DNA of 64,000 nt from Vitis vinifera (GCF_030704535.1 NC_081808.1:19032501-19096500), one strand, 5' to 3'; counted from the first letter of the stretch, positions 27,250 through 39,830 are shown. The notes: generated from the sequence alone by a model not told the origin. A program made the numbers and translations.

Positions 27250-28310
27250 AACAACCGATGGAGCGATTTTGTACAGGTTATTTGATTAAAAGGGATGAAA
27301 TAACTTAGCCCTGTTCGTAAATCTGATTCTCTATCCCTTTTTGGCTACCGTTTTATAACAATCTCTTCGCTAATTTCATTTGTTGAGCCCCAATTTGGTG
27401 GGCTTGTTGATTTTAATAATATTTAATTTTCTTTAATAATAATCAAAATATAAGAAAATATCTCTAAACCCTACACAAGAGGCCAAATAGGTCTTCTTTG
27501 ATTTAATAATTTAATCATAGTAAAAAATAAAACAAACTCGATATGAGATTGAGGTATTTACCGATTAGACATCCACATTCCACACTGAAGATAATCAAAT
27601 ATGTCTTTGTCACATATCAAAATATTTAAGAAAATGCTAAGATATTATAATAATATCTACCATACAAAAGATTTAAACAATCCAAAGGGGTATGGTGCAA
27701 TCTAGTCTGTTAAATAAAAGTACAAAGAAATAAGAAGAAGATATAAAGGTAAAAATAAATGTGACTAAGATAAATAATAGTATAAAAGAATTATATATGT
27801 GAACCTGATTGATAATATTTTTTTGATAGGTATTAAAATATAACATTCCGTATTATCCTCATATTCAAATGCTTATTTATTCCTAAGCCATAGATATGGT
27901 AATTCTAAATTATATTCAAATTTTAATACTTTTAAAGTACATAAGATAAATCTATTTTTTTTAAGAATTTTTATTTTTGATTTAAAAATTTCTATCTTCA
28001 AAATAAAAAAATAAAAAAAAAATGCATTTCAACCAAGCTTTATTTTTCTATATTTTATATATTTAATAAAAGAATTTACAAATCAATTGATAAATAAATA
28101 AAATAAAATTTTAAGTCAATGGATACCTTTTTCTTCCATTTCTAAGTTTATTTGCAAAAACTTACTAAACAATTTCTATATTTAAAAAAAGAAAAAAAGA
28201 AAAAATTACACGTATTTAAGGCATATGAGATTGGAGAAGACTTTAGCACTGGTGTATATCTTGGCTGTTTTTATTTAATTTTTATTTTTAAAATAATCAT
28301 TTTGATTCCA
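27250..28310. other. AT-rich intergenic DNA
   Basis: No gene or repeat ends were recognised. The stretch is AT-rich up to about 28300. A GC-richer segment at 28310-28440 follows, and looks like the untranslated first exon of the TFIIE-beta copy. Confidence 0.45.
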
Positions 28311-30240
28311 AACTCCGCCTAATCCAGTTTCAGAGACACTTTCAAATTCTCAATCGACTGTGTCAATAAAAGCTTTTCACTGTGAAGCTCCATCTTGCCG
28401 CCACATTTCGCCACCGTCCTTCTTATCATCTCAAGTCAGTTAATTTTGTTTTCACTCTTAGGTTTCGAGATTGGTTCGAGTTTAGAGTGGGTTATTTTTG
28501 TTCTGTTCCTTTTTCCCGGAAAAATTGAGATGCTTGTTTGGCTGTCTTGACACTTGAAAGTGGAAAATAATTCCCCCTTTTTTTTTTTCATGATGTTTGG
28601 GTGGGTGAGTCAGTCCTAGGGTTTTCGAAATTGGTTGGGAGTGTGTTGAGTTTTGCTTGGGTTGTCGAGAGAAAAGAGGAAAGGGTAGGAGGGCTAAGGG
28701 CTTTATCAGTTGGGGATCTTTGTTTGGTCCTGCTGACAATGGAGGAAGGAAAGAGAATACATTATCCCAGGCCTGTAAATGAAATTTTGCAAGAAGAATT
28801 TTCTTTGGATAAATGAACCAAAAGTGTTTAAATTGTAATCCTTTTTCCCTTGGGTCTAGATTTAAGACGGTTGAGAAGGCAAGCTTTCATGTTGTGCCAG
28901 TCTGACATTAGCATATGAGTCAAACTGGTTTGAGAGTGAAGTGCTGAAACTATGATGAAAACATTCAGTTACAAAGACAAAAACGACAGGGAAATTGAGC
29001 ATCAATGTTATTATCCACCATTGAAGCCAGACACTTAGGCCATGTTTGGAACTCTGGAATTTCCCATTCATTATTGTGTTTGGATTGTTTTTTGAATGGG
29101 AATAGGAACAAAAAGTCCATTAGTATGAAAACTAAATCTTACCCACTCTCACCTCCATTTCCATCCTATTTCCATTCTTATTCCAATATATGAAAAAGTG
29201 ATTCAATGATAGGAATCAAGAATTCAGAATTAAAGAAAATAGAGGAACATGTTTCATGTTTTCCATCATTTATAAATGATGGAACTAATTGGTGTATGAG
29301 GTATTTCATCCTGTCAGTTGTGATTAGCCAGTAATTGTCAAGTTGAACAGTGTTTTAAAAAATACAACTTACATGGATAAGCAATGAGCCTTGTCTTCTT
29401 GCTTTGCTGGCACCCTTTGGATGCATCATGCATGTTCATTGTGTGTGTAGACCCATGAGTTTGAGATTGATGTTTGAGTTCTACCTTTTAGGTTAGATTC
29501 TATGGCCAAACGAAATAGCTTCTATGAGTTCTGCACTTTGGGTTAGCTTCTATCAGACAGGTTGATTATCAATTATTGGATCTTACATTATTTATTGGCC
29601 TATCTTTCCCCAAGAAAAAGAAAATATTGGTGTGAATGCGGTTTAATTCAGCTGCAGATATCACAAATACTAATGCATGACTCCTTTATGGAGATCACTA
29701 AGTTTCTATTTAATATAATTTTAGTTATATCCAAATATCTAAGTAGTTAACTTCTCAATATAACTTTAGTTATATCTCAATATCTGACTAGTTATTTTTT
29801 CATTAATGATTAACATGTGTAGCTACTTTCTAGGAGTCATGGTTTTTGGAGATTGAGTGAATTTTAGACCAACATTTCATGTCTCGAAGTTAAAATATTA
29901 TTTTTGTATGTTGTTTTATAAGTTTCTAGGAAATATGAGTGTTAACTATTGAGTATAAATTTTAAGCTCAGATGGCCTTGCAAGAAAGTTTAGCTAAATT
30001 CAAGAAGCAACAAGAGAAGTGCCAATCGACTCTCACCAGCATTGCAGCCAAAGCAGTATCCTCTAAGCCCTCAGTGCCTCAAAACTTTACCCCAGCAGCT
30101 CCTACAAAGCCTCCTACACCTGCAGTAAAATTCTCCAATGACACTGAGAGACTCCAACATATTAACAGCATAAGGAAAGCCCCTGTTGGAGCTCAGATTA
30201 AACGTGTTATAGACTTGCTGCTAGAGGTGCAAATCTGACT

Positions 30241-30361
30241 CTTTTTTCCTTTATTCATTTAGTACTTCCGATAATTGGGTGAAAAAATGCCAAACCCTCT
30301 CTTTTCCTTTATTCATTTAGTATTTCTGATAATTGGTTAAAAAAAAAAAGCCAAACCCTCT
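30241..30361. repeat. 60-bp tandem duplication in the TFIIE-beta intron
   Basis: Units at 30241-30300 and 30301-30361 both run from CTTTTCCTTTATTCATTTAG-like sequence to CCAAACCCTCT with few differences. The duplication sits between exons 1 and 2, with the second unit ending about 35 bp before the exon 2 acceptor. Confidence 0.8.
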
Positions 30362-31282
30362 AAACCTCTTAACTCTGTTTTCATTCATTTGCCAGACAAG
30401 GCAAGCCTTTACACCGGAACAAATAAATGAAGCATGTTATGTTGATATGACTGCCAACAAAGCTGTCTTTGACAGTTTGAGGAATAATCCAAAAGTGAAC
30501 TATGATGGGAAGCGCTTTTCGTACAAGGTAACTCCCAATATTTTACACTTGTGAACCCTGTTAAACAAGCTTGCATCTAGTTTTATTATTGATCACTGAT
30601 GGTGAATGTCTAAGGGAACTATGGATCATAAATTTATGATTATACTTTTTCTTTTTATCTTTTAGAGCAGATAGTTATTCGATTTTCTGTTTTCTTACAG
30701 TCCAAGCATGACTTAAAGGACAAGAGTCAGCTGCTTGTCTTAATAAGAAAATTTCCAGAGGGCATTGCAGTCATTGACCTACTCCAGTGTACTGGAGGAT
30801 TTACAGGTATACGTAACCTTTGATGAAAATTTGTATGATGTGATGCGTACTTTTATTACAATACATGAATATTGTACCAAGTTCTGAGAGACACGTTCAT
30901 AGCACCTGAAGTCTGCCAAAGAAGTTTTTTTATTATCGATTTTCAACACTCATTTTGCCCACTGAAGAAGCCATTATTTTTATTTCTAAACATCCTGTAA
31001 GGAAAGGTCTGCTTTAACATGTAAATTAAACTTGAATCCACATGGTTGCAAGTGAGATTGAATCCAAAGGCAGCCTATGATTATAATACCTCATCCGATG
31101 GCTGTAAGCAGAGGATTGATTCTTTCATAGTGTAACTTCTGTTGCCTCTAGTTGGTGAAGGTTTTTTGGCCTGTTTCATTAATTGATGTAATAGTCAAAT
31201 TGCATGTGCGCGTCTTATGATAAGCTTTATAAGATAAAAAGTTCTCTCAACACTGTTCTATTAACAAGGATCTTTTTAATTT

Positions 31283-31466
31283 GGGTTAATTTCATTGATC
31301 TCCCCTAAGGTTTTGGTTAAATACACTTCGCTTCCATTGGTTTGAAATTTCATCAAATGTCTCCCATATTCTTCTCATTTGATATTTTCATTTACCTCCC
31401 CTCTAATTCAAAATAAAGGAGATATTTGACGAATTTTCAAACCAATGGAGGTGAGTGAAATTAACC
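31283..31466. mobile_element. Mutator-type MITE, about 184 bp, with 9-bp target duplication
   Basis: The left end GGGTTAATTTCATTGATCTC and the right end, whose reverse complement is GGTTAATTTCACTCACCTCC, form terminal inverted repeats that extend imperfectly inward, so the element can fold back on itself. It is flanked by TTTTAATTT at 31274-31282 and again at 31467-31475. A 9-bp duplication is typical of Mutator-like elements. There is no coding capacity. It lies in the last intron of the TFIIE-beta copy, with the right-hand duplication directly before the splice acceptor. Confidence 0.78.
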
Positions 31467-32310
31467 TTTTAATTTTTTAGGCTTTGAAAGCTGCAGGGCA
31501 GGTTTGGCTGCTGTCGAACTTTGATTCACAGGAGGACATTGCTTATCCAAATGATCCCCGGGTGCCCATCAAAGTGGACGATGACCTCAAGCAGTTCTTC
31601 TGAAGCATTGAACTTCCCTGTGACATGCTCGATATAGAGAAGGATCTGCAGAAGAATGGGATGAAGCATGCTACAAACACTGCCAAGAGGAGGGCCATGG
31701 CTCAGGTTCATGGAATTGCCTCCAAGCCTAATCCAAAGAAGAAGCATGAAATCAGCAAGAGAACCAAACTCACGAATGCCCACCTTCCAGAGCTCTTCCA
31801 AAATCTTAAGGATGGTGATTCTTCTAAGTAGATAATTTTTTTTAATGGTGATCCTTCAAAGCACCGAGCTCATGAGCAAGTCGGCAGTGGGTTCCTCAGC
31901 TAATTCTGAATGGTCTATGTACATATGAGGTGTTGGTTGTCCTGCAGCACATGAACGGCCTACATTTCAGTTGAATTCCCTCTATACCTCATCGCAAAAT
32001 TAAGAGCTCTTCCAGGGCAAGTTCTTCATTTTTAATGGTGCTGTAATCAATCATTCAATTGTGGGTTTATGTATCGTTGTATCACAGACCATTTAATGAA
32101 GCTAATGATAAAGAGTTTGAGAAAAAAGAAGGAAAACAGGGCATCCATCATACTTGTTAGTAATATTAAGGATTGAAGTGGCTGGAATTTATTTGCCTAA
32201 TTTTTTGGCAGATATTTACAAGATTAAGGGTAAAAATACTTGTGGTCATTTATGTTTTAATTCCTGTAACACTGTATCTATATACCACTCTTATACAAGA
32301 TTAAATTTTT

Positions 32311-32414
32311 TATTTATTTATCTTTTTATAAAATAAATTTTTTTATTATTAAATATTTTTATATCAAAACTGGTCTTCTTTTATATCAAAATTTTATTAT
32401 TAATAGAATTCAAA

Positions 32415-32466
<52 letters not shown>

Positions 32467-32580
32467 ATTTTATTTATTTATCTTTTTGTAAAATAAATTT
32501 TTTTTTTATTAAATATTTTTATATCAAAACTGGTCTTCTTTTATATCAAAATTTTATTATTAATAGAATTCAAATTGTTA
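32311..32580. repeat. Tandem duplication of about 110 bp around an A45 run
   Basis: Copies at about 32311-32418 and 32469-32579 are nearly identical, including the core CAAAACTGGTCTTCTTTTAT. They are separated by an unbroken run of 45 A at 32419-32463. The second copy also ends in a shorter A-run. The pattern suggests replication slippage or duplication of an A-tailed unit; the A-run length could also be affected by assembly. Confidence 0.85.
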
Positions 32581-34342
32581 AAAAAAAAACTATTTTATTT
32601 TATTTTATTTATTAGAATTATATTAAATCAAACTCTATTTTTAATTGATTTATATTAGAATTGAATTTCTTTTTAAAAAAATCATTAATTTTTAGTAATT
32701 TAATAAAATAAAATAAAATTAAAACTCTAAATAAGCTATACTTAATCCACTTACAAGAATGAATTTTTATTAAAGGGTTAATTAAAAAAATTATAATTGT
32801 TTGATTTTGATAAAAATAAAAAATAAAAATGATGATGAAATAAACTAGGTAATACATTATTTCTATTTATTATGAAGTATTTATGTTAAATAAGGCTTTT
32901 TTTATTTGTTTGTTGGAATCTTTTACTCTATAATTTATTTTGAGAAGAGTGAGATTTAATTCACTAATATGAAAATATATTGAAAAAAAACCCTAAATTT
33001 TTTAAATTAGTATTATCTTCATCCAATTATTTCCAAAAATGTTATTTTACTTATTATGTTATTCAAATCAATTGACAATTAAACTCCTTTATATAGATGT
33101 TTCCATTCCTTTTAATATTTTATTATTGTTATTATTATTTTGTTGTTTTATTATTTAAGATTTTTTTTTTTTCTGAAAACAAACTCCTCGTAGGATTTTT
33201 ATTTTAGTTTTCTAAAAGTTTAGGAAATATTGTGCAAAAAAATCCTATTTAAATAGGATTAATTTTTTTTTTTATTTCCTAGAATTTGAAAAGGAAATAT
33301 TGTCAAACAAATCTTATTTAATTATAATTACCAATTCAAAAAGCAATAAGGTTGTTTATTAAATAATAAATGTAATAATATATAATTATTTTAATTATGA
33401 TTAATTTATTTAATATAAAATAATTAATTAATTATTTATTTATTTTTATACTATATATCAAAGTACGACCATATTGTAAAACATTTTATATTTGAAAAAC
33501 TCTTACAACAAATTTTATTATCTATCATATTAAATAATTATTAATATTATATAATAAATACAAATTTATTATTGATTTGTTTATTATAAAAAACATGAAA
33601 TTATTTTTAATTTATTAATATTAGAATAAACTTTTTTTTTCTTTCAAATCCCTACTTTATAATGTTTCTAGAGAATTTTTTTTCCAAATAATAAAATAAT
33701 AATAATAATAAAATATTAAAAGGAAGGGAAACGTTTATATGGAGAAGTTTAGTTGTCAATTGATTTGGATGATATGACAAGTAAATGGACATTTTTGAGA
33801 ATAATAAGATGATTCATTAAAAAATTGAGAGAAATAAAGTTAAATTATTAATAAATGTATTTCCAAAATTTTCTTTGTTTCTTTTTAGAAAATTTTCATT
33901 TTTTTTATCACACCATATCATGCAAATAGAGAAGAATGATTTTTCTTAGTATTTTCCCCCTTTTTCTAACATTTTTTGATAACTTAAAATACTTTATATA
34001 GTTTTTATTAATTATTTATGAGATATTTTTAAGGTAAAACTAAATTATGTTCAATCATAAATCTATATATAGTTTATAAAATATTTATAATTAAATTACG
34101 TTAGTTAAAATAAAAAAATATGGTAATAAAAGTTATAATTAAAATAAAATTATAACTATAAATGAAAAACTTCATTTACTTAATTTTTATTTTATAATAG
34201 ATATTGAAGTTCATCCAAGTATTGTGTTAAGTTTAATACCGTTTCTTTCCTTAGCAAAAGGTAGCTACTTAAAAGGATATTAATTATTTATACTCACTTG
34301 TAAAAAAAATAATAATTAAAAAATAATCAGTACATTTCTAAA

Positions 34343-34343
<1 letters not shown>

Positions 34344-34383
<40 letters not shown>

Positions 34384-34400
34384 GTAATAATAATAATAAT
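34344..34400. repeat. (AAT)n microsatellite
   Basis: About 19 units of AAT with a single interruption (AGT) near 34383. It is followed about 90 bp later by a 23-bp (TA)n tract at 34489-34511. Both are likely to be length-variable. Confidence 0.95.
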
Positions 34401-36149
34401 TTTATGTTAAATTATATTAAATGGTTAGAAATAGTTGTTATATATCTGTAGAATAAAAAATTATAATATTTTTTTAAAAAAATGATAATATATATATATA
34501 TATATATATATTTAAATTTTAGTTGTAACATGTTAAATTATATTATTAGATGAAGATTTAGACAAATAATAATAATATTTTTTAAGATTTCTGATTATAG
34601 AAATAATTAAATTAAATTTAGTACTTAAATATAAGATAATATAAAATATTTTTCATTTCTACTAATTTAATACTTATATTTACTCCTAATCTTTTTATGT
34701 CGATTCTAAATCATCATCAATTGCGCAACAACGAGTATTATTGTTAATACTAAACCTTCAATTGCATATTAAAACCTTTAATGAGATAAATTATGTTATG
34801 TTTATATTTAATTTGTAAAAATAATAAAAAATATTTATTATTTTTTAATGTTTAAAATAAAAATTATATTGCATTCCAATATTTTCTATTTAAAAAAATA
34901 TAAAATTTCTCTTATGTTTATAATGTTTATGATTGAAATATTTAAACTTTATATTTTGTTATTCAATATATAAAAATAATATAGATATTAATATTGTTTT
35001 ATAAATATTTTTTAAGTTATTTCTTTTTAACCACAAATTTAATTTTATAATAAACAATTTTATTTTACAAAATAAGTAATATAAAAACAAAATTGATAAA
35101 AAAAAATTATGATATATAAAATATGTATATCTTACATCTTAACTTAGGATTATCATATCTTATCTGGAATATGAAAGGAATATAAAGAGGAGGATAAATA
35201 ATATAACCTATCACTTATTTTATCCCTTGTTTGGTTGAATATAAGATAAATGATAAGATAACTTTTCTTATCTCATCAACAATCAAACATGGGATAAAAT
35301 ATATTATCATTTTTCTTATCATCAGGGATGATAATAAGATCAGGTACTGCACAACCTCTAATGGGAAAGTTTTGGGATAAACATATTCGAGATAGGTTTG
35401 GAAAGTTTTTTAAAACTAAAGACAGGTTAGAGGCGGGTTCTGGTATGACTTCATCCCATTCTATCTCACCCAGATTAAATATAATTTTAAATAAAAAAAT
35501 TATTTTAGTTGCTTTTCTTTTTCTTCTGTTTTTCAATTTTTTTTAAACATAAGTAAAATATTACTTTTTATAAAAATAAATTATAAATATTTTTAACAAA
35601 TTTTGAAATTTTAAAAATAAAAATTGAAATTTTTTAAAATGAGGCGGACTAGGCTCCAGTACGAGAATTTCCTATACTTGTAGTACCTTGCCTTGCTCTA
35701 TTTAAAATTTCTTTCGAGTAAGGATGAGAATAGATATAAATAAGCGAGACAAGGTGACCCATATCAAATGTGCCCCTTTGTTATCCCTACTTATCATATC
35801 TTATGTTATATCCAACCAACTAAATATTACCTAAATTATATATTTTATCAATAAGCTTTTATTTCCCCTCCTATGTCCCTATAATACTGTTATAAATGAA
35901 ATTTATTCAAATTAATTTTTGGGCAATGTAAACATATCCTTATAAATGGTATTTACTAAATTAAATTTGAATCCATTATAAACTTGCAAAATAGTTTTAG
36001 ATTAGAAGCCATTATAAATGGTATTTACAGAATTAAAATTTAATACCATGTAAATTAAATTTAGAAGTCATGAAGGCATCACTGAGATGCAGACTCTTGT
36101 GGAAAGAAGAAAAATTCAATTCACTAACAAAACACTACTCTGTAAAACA

Positions 36150-36410
36150 ACCAATTAGTTTTGCCTACAGGTAGCAAAATTCACCATAGCAAACAATGGA
36201 GCTGGAGCTGCCTTCTCCCGATCAAACTCAGGGAGCAGATCCCAAACATCACTCTTCTGGTTCTCAGCAAACTCCCTTGATTTCTCAATACCCAGCAGTT
36301 TCAGGCATGTGACCTTGTCAGCCTACAAATATTTCCCAGCATGTAAGCCTTGAAATTGAAGTTGGTTCTTTCTTATTGGGGACTGTCCCCTGCAGAGACA
36401 TAGCTGCAAG
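36150..36410 (-). pseudogene. GGPPS: GGPP synthase relic: 3' end joined to 5' part
   Basis: Positions about 36158-36322 match the C-terminal end of the intact gene at 43655-44761, with the shared plus-strand anchors TTTTGCCT and GATTTCTCAATACCCAG and the end GTCAGCC. Positions about 36338-36405 then match its 5' part (ATGTAAGCCTTGAAATTGAA and GGGGACTGTCCCCT). The whole catalytic middle, with both Asp-rich motifs, is missing. Orientation is the same as the live gene. The 5' part shares GCATGTAAGCCTTGA with the relic at 42.87 kb, so these two are close relatives. Confidence 0.8.
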
Positions 36411-36859
36411 GGAAAGAAGTGGTGGATCCTCTTCATATTGGCTATAAGAAGGGAATGGATGGGTTTCTCAGACAAAGAACCGGGGCATCAGATAATGAAC
36501 TCTCCTTCAAAGTAACTTCAATCTATATGACCTAATCAAGCATCGATGTTAGCATTGGCAGGTAGGCTGAACCATTGAACATGAAAGGAAATAGAGAAGG
36601 ATTGAATAAAAAGCCACCCAGTTACACAACACAATGGACTCTTGTGATAAGAAACACAAAACCAAAGAACAGGATCCTTTGTACAGATCATTTAGGACAA
36701 GCTGACATGATTTATGGGATGCTTTATTCATGATTTAGCACTTAAAATAAACAGAAATACATAAAATGTCATATTAGGAAATAACTAGTTATCATTTATT
36801 TCCACCAGTATAAGAGTCTAACATCCCTTTCATTAACAAGAGTTCTCCAAGAAATTCCA

Positions 36860-37740
36860 AAAAGAAGTGCCAGCTTGCAATTGTATGATTTATGGATATT
36901 TGAGATTTGGCCAGATTTTACTTGATTGGATGCCCAAATTAAACAGCTGTGTTACTTTCTGGTTATGCTTGCTTTGTGAAGCTAGGTTGAAGATCAGGAG
37001 AGCCTTTCTGAGATCTGTCTACAGGGGATGCTACAACTTGGAACTCAACTTATATTACAATAGAAGATATGTTAGCTGCTGAGAAACTCAGCATGTCCAA
37101 AAGAGATGTGGTTTCTAGAACAAAAATGACTAATGGGTACTTACAATGGCTTGTCTGATCATTGTTTATCAATGTTTCATCATATGCAGCTAGCACTGTT
37201 GGACCTACTGAAGCATACTTAGCATACTCATTACAGGTGAGAACTTGAGAATTTGGGTGCTTTGAGGATGAGAAGGTAGTTTTGTAAATCTTGTCAGATG
37301 AACAGAAGGGGTTGTGATTGACATAAAAATTTACTGTAATGAAAGACATGTATGGAAGTGTGGAAACATGGAGAAGGTTTTGGAGGTCTTTTAAAGAATG
37401 AGGAACTTTATCCCTTGGATCAGTGATCTATGGACTAGCCATGAATGGACAATGCGGAGAAGCCCCATAATTGTTAAACAAACAATAAGACTTGACAAAA
37501 ATCAAATTTCTCACAGTATCATGTGCTTGTTCTTATGGAGGATTCATCACGGAGGGTGTTGTTTACTGTTCAATTACATGACCAAGGATTTACCATACTG
37601 TAACTAGGATTGAATATTTTAGTTGCATGGTTGATCTCCTTGGACACTCCGGTTTGCTAGAGGAAGCTGAGGAGTTTGTTAAAACCATGCCTATCCAACC
37701 AGAAGTATTTTGGGGAATCCCTTTTGGTGCCTGTCAACTT
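36860..37740 (+). pseudogene. Decayed PLS-type PPR gene fragment
   Basis: Reading across several frames, the plus strand keeps PPR phrases: a KRDVVS motif near 37108, KCGNMEKV near 37355, IYGLAMNGQCGEAP near 37425, CACSYGGFITEG near 37525 and CMVDLLGHSGLLEEAEEFVK near 37623-37682, followed by MPIQPEVFWG. This order is typical of the C-terminal part of plant PLS-class PPR proteins, before the E domain. Many frame changes and stops leave no long open frame. It is unrelated to the P-class PPR gene at 10-14 kb. Confidence 0.75.
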
Positions 37741-38864
37741 CATTACTAAACATCCATGATGAGGCAAGAAAGGGCAAGCAAATAAACTAAAAGAGAAAGG
37801 AGTAAAAACAAGGGACAATTGTATTTTGGAATAAGCTGGCTCAAAAATTAAGATTTGGCCCATAAAAATTGTACAATTGATGGGAATAATATAAAATGTG
37901 AAGAGACCAATATACCCTTCAAAACTATTTTGAGTATTTTTTATTACAATGTTTGATAAACTTTTTTATTTTAATTTTTTTTAATAATTATTCTAAAAAT
38001 TTATTATTTTTAGAAAACTAATTTTTTTTAAAAATATATTCTAAAAATATATCATTTTAAAAAAATTTGATATATTTTTAGTTATTTTTACATACATAAT
38101 TTTAAAAATATGTATTTTCCAAGATATTTGATTTTTAAATAATAATAATAATAATAATTTATTTTTATTTTTTTGGAAAATAGTGTATTTTTTTTCCAAA
38201 TCACTAAATTAAATTAAATTTTATTGAGATTTACAAAAAAAATAAAATTTAAATTAATGTTTTTCTACTCTTTTATTTCATAGTCAATAAAGGTCATTTT
38301 TGAAAAGATAAAAAATTCATATAATTCTTCTTAATTTTTATACTTCCTTTAGGTCTTGGGGTTAAATGATAAATTTATATGGATCAAACTTAATTTTTAA
38401 ACCCAACTAGATCCAAAATACAATTATCCTCCGAAACGATACCCCATCGCGGAGACGTGGGTTGTATACTGACCTTCACTATCAAGACAACAAATTAGCT
38501 CCCAGAGACAGCTGACATCCAAGGACCAAGGAAATTCCTGAGATGGGTGGAGTTGTTGGCTGAAAGGATGGAAGAGACTACACACTAAACAACGAGTTGC
38601 ACGGGAAAAGAAAAATAATACACCTGAATGGTTCTCCTGTGAGAAGATTGAATAAACAGGCCAAGTTCAAATACTGAGCTAACGGACAGCTTAGTTCAAT
38701 TCAATGGTCTCCTGATCAACCACCGAGAAAGAGACATGACCGGATTGAAATCATTATATGTAACCCAGCAATAGGATCCCTCAGATGGGCCATTGAAAGT
38801 GAAGTAGTGAAGAATAGGAACATTCAGCCCCCAAACCTAGAACCATAGCTCCACTCGGAAATAT
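37741..38864. other. AT-rich intergenic DNA
   Basis: Positions 37880-38380 are nearly pure A/T with an (AAT)n patch near 38138-38156. Positions 38400-38864 are GC-richer but hold no recognisable coding sequence; they directly precede the LTR-element remains. Confidence 0.45.
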
Positions 38865-39830
38865 TGGTCTTTGGTAAGTCTCGCAAATTCCTAATCATCG
38901 TAGATTGCTTTTTATAAAGAATATTGTATAAAATATTTTTTAAGTTTGATATATTATTGTAATATTAGATTTTCTTACGGAAGAAGAAAAGTTATTATGA
39001 ATATCTCTAACATTATTTATCTTTGTGGAGTCGAATATTTTATCTTTATGTTTTTATCTAACACTGTTGGAATCAAAGCTTCCATTGACTTAATAAATCG
39101 ATATCAAAGCTTCCACTAACATAATAAATTGGTATCGGAGTTTGAGTTGAAGCCTTTTGGAAGAGCAAAAAATTACAGAGTACACAAGATGAAGATAAAA
39201 AGAATTTAATTGAAGGTGGAGTTGATATGATACAAAAAGTTTGTGTCATGGAGAGATTGAAGATTGACTTTATGAAATTTGGTCAAAGGTGGAGATTATT
39301 GGGAAGCGTCTCGAATTCCTAATTAGTAAAGATTCATTTTGTAAAAAATAGTATATAGAATATTTCTTAAGTTTATATATCATTGTAATATTATATTTGA
39401 AGGGAAAAAGTCATGAGATGAAGATGAACTTGTAGAGATTACAAAAGGTCGATCGAGATATGAGAAAGAATGAAAGATATCTGGTGGAGTTAGAATAGTT
39501 GTATTTGATTATATCATTTGTAATGTTTTATATTGTATAGTGAAATAATTATCTCTCATCTATACACATAAGTATGGTTGGTCGAATTATGTTAAAACCT
39601 ACTCTATATGTGATTGTTTTATCTTTATGCTCTTAATATAACAATGTTTGCATGAAATCTTATGTTGACACAACAAACTAGTATAGAGTTCAGATTGAAG
39701 ATTTCTGGAAGGGTAAAAGATTACAAAGTACACAAGATTAAGACAAAAAAAAAAAAAAAATTCAATTGAAGATGAAGTCGATTGCCCTCTTGTGAGGATA
39801 TGACAAAAAACCTATGTCATGGGATTTAAC
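38865..39830 (+). mobile_element. Decayed short LTR-element cluster, TRIM-like (fossil)
   Basis: Two related LTR-like blocks start near 38865 and 39297; each shares the AATTCCTAAT and GATATATTATTGTAATATTA type of sequence. Each is followed by a primer-binding-site-like sequence matching the initiator-Met tRNA pattern (TGGTATCGGAG at 39130-39140, a weaker one near 39680). A GGTGGAGATTATTGGG purine-tract boundary lies just before the second block. The internal part between blocks is under 200 bp with no gag or pol, which suggests a terminal-repeat retrotransposon in miniature or a heavily deleted relative. It is broken and looks old. Confidence 0.5.

Larger units (their letters stand above)
29972..31831 (+). 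pseudogene. TFIIEB: TFIIE beta subunit copy, broken but with introns
   Basis: TFIIE-beta helps TFIIH join the RNA polymerase II pre-initiation complex. Exons are recognisable at 29972-30226 (85 codons from MALQESLAKFKKQQEKCQST), 30396-30527 (44 codons), 30701-30806 and 31481-31831, all with GT-AG borders. An acceptor AG directly before the ATG implies an upstream leader exon, probably at 28320-28440. Two defects are visible. Exon 3 ends AVIDLLQCTGGFT where the family has the pattern AVIDLKDAYP..MEDLQ, because about 11 bases are missing and the frame shifts. Exon 4 has TGA (about 31601) where the family has an Arg codon in LFR. The tail KHEISKRTKLTNAHLPELFQ is otherwise excellent. The intron-bearing structure points to segmental duplication, not retroposition. 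A shortened N-terminal protein might still be made. An intact homologue probably exists elsewhere. Confidence 0.88.
31832..36150. other. Very AT-rich gene-free DNA with microsatellites
   Basis: After the TFIIE-beta copy the sequence is almost entirely A/T to about 36.1 kb. It contains a duplicated block around an A45 run (32311-32580), an (AAT)n tract at 34344-34400 and a (TA)n tract at 34489-34511. A GC-richer patch at 35330-35770 carries a short plus-strand frame of no recognised family and may be a transposon remnant. Confidence 0.55.

Noticed and set aside
29035-29215. Possible MITE in the leader intron of the TFIIE-beta copy
   Set aside because: The CCATGTTTGGAA start resembles known plant MITE ends, but I could not find the matching inverted end or a target duplication.
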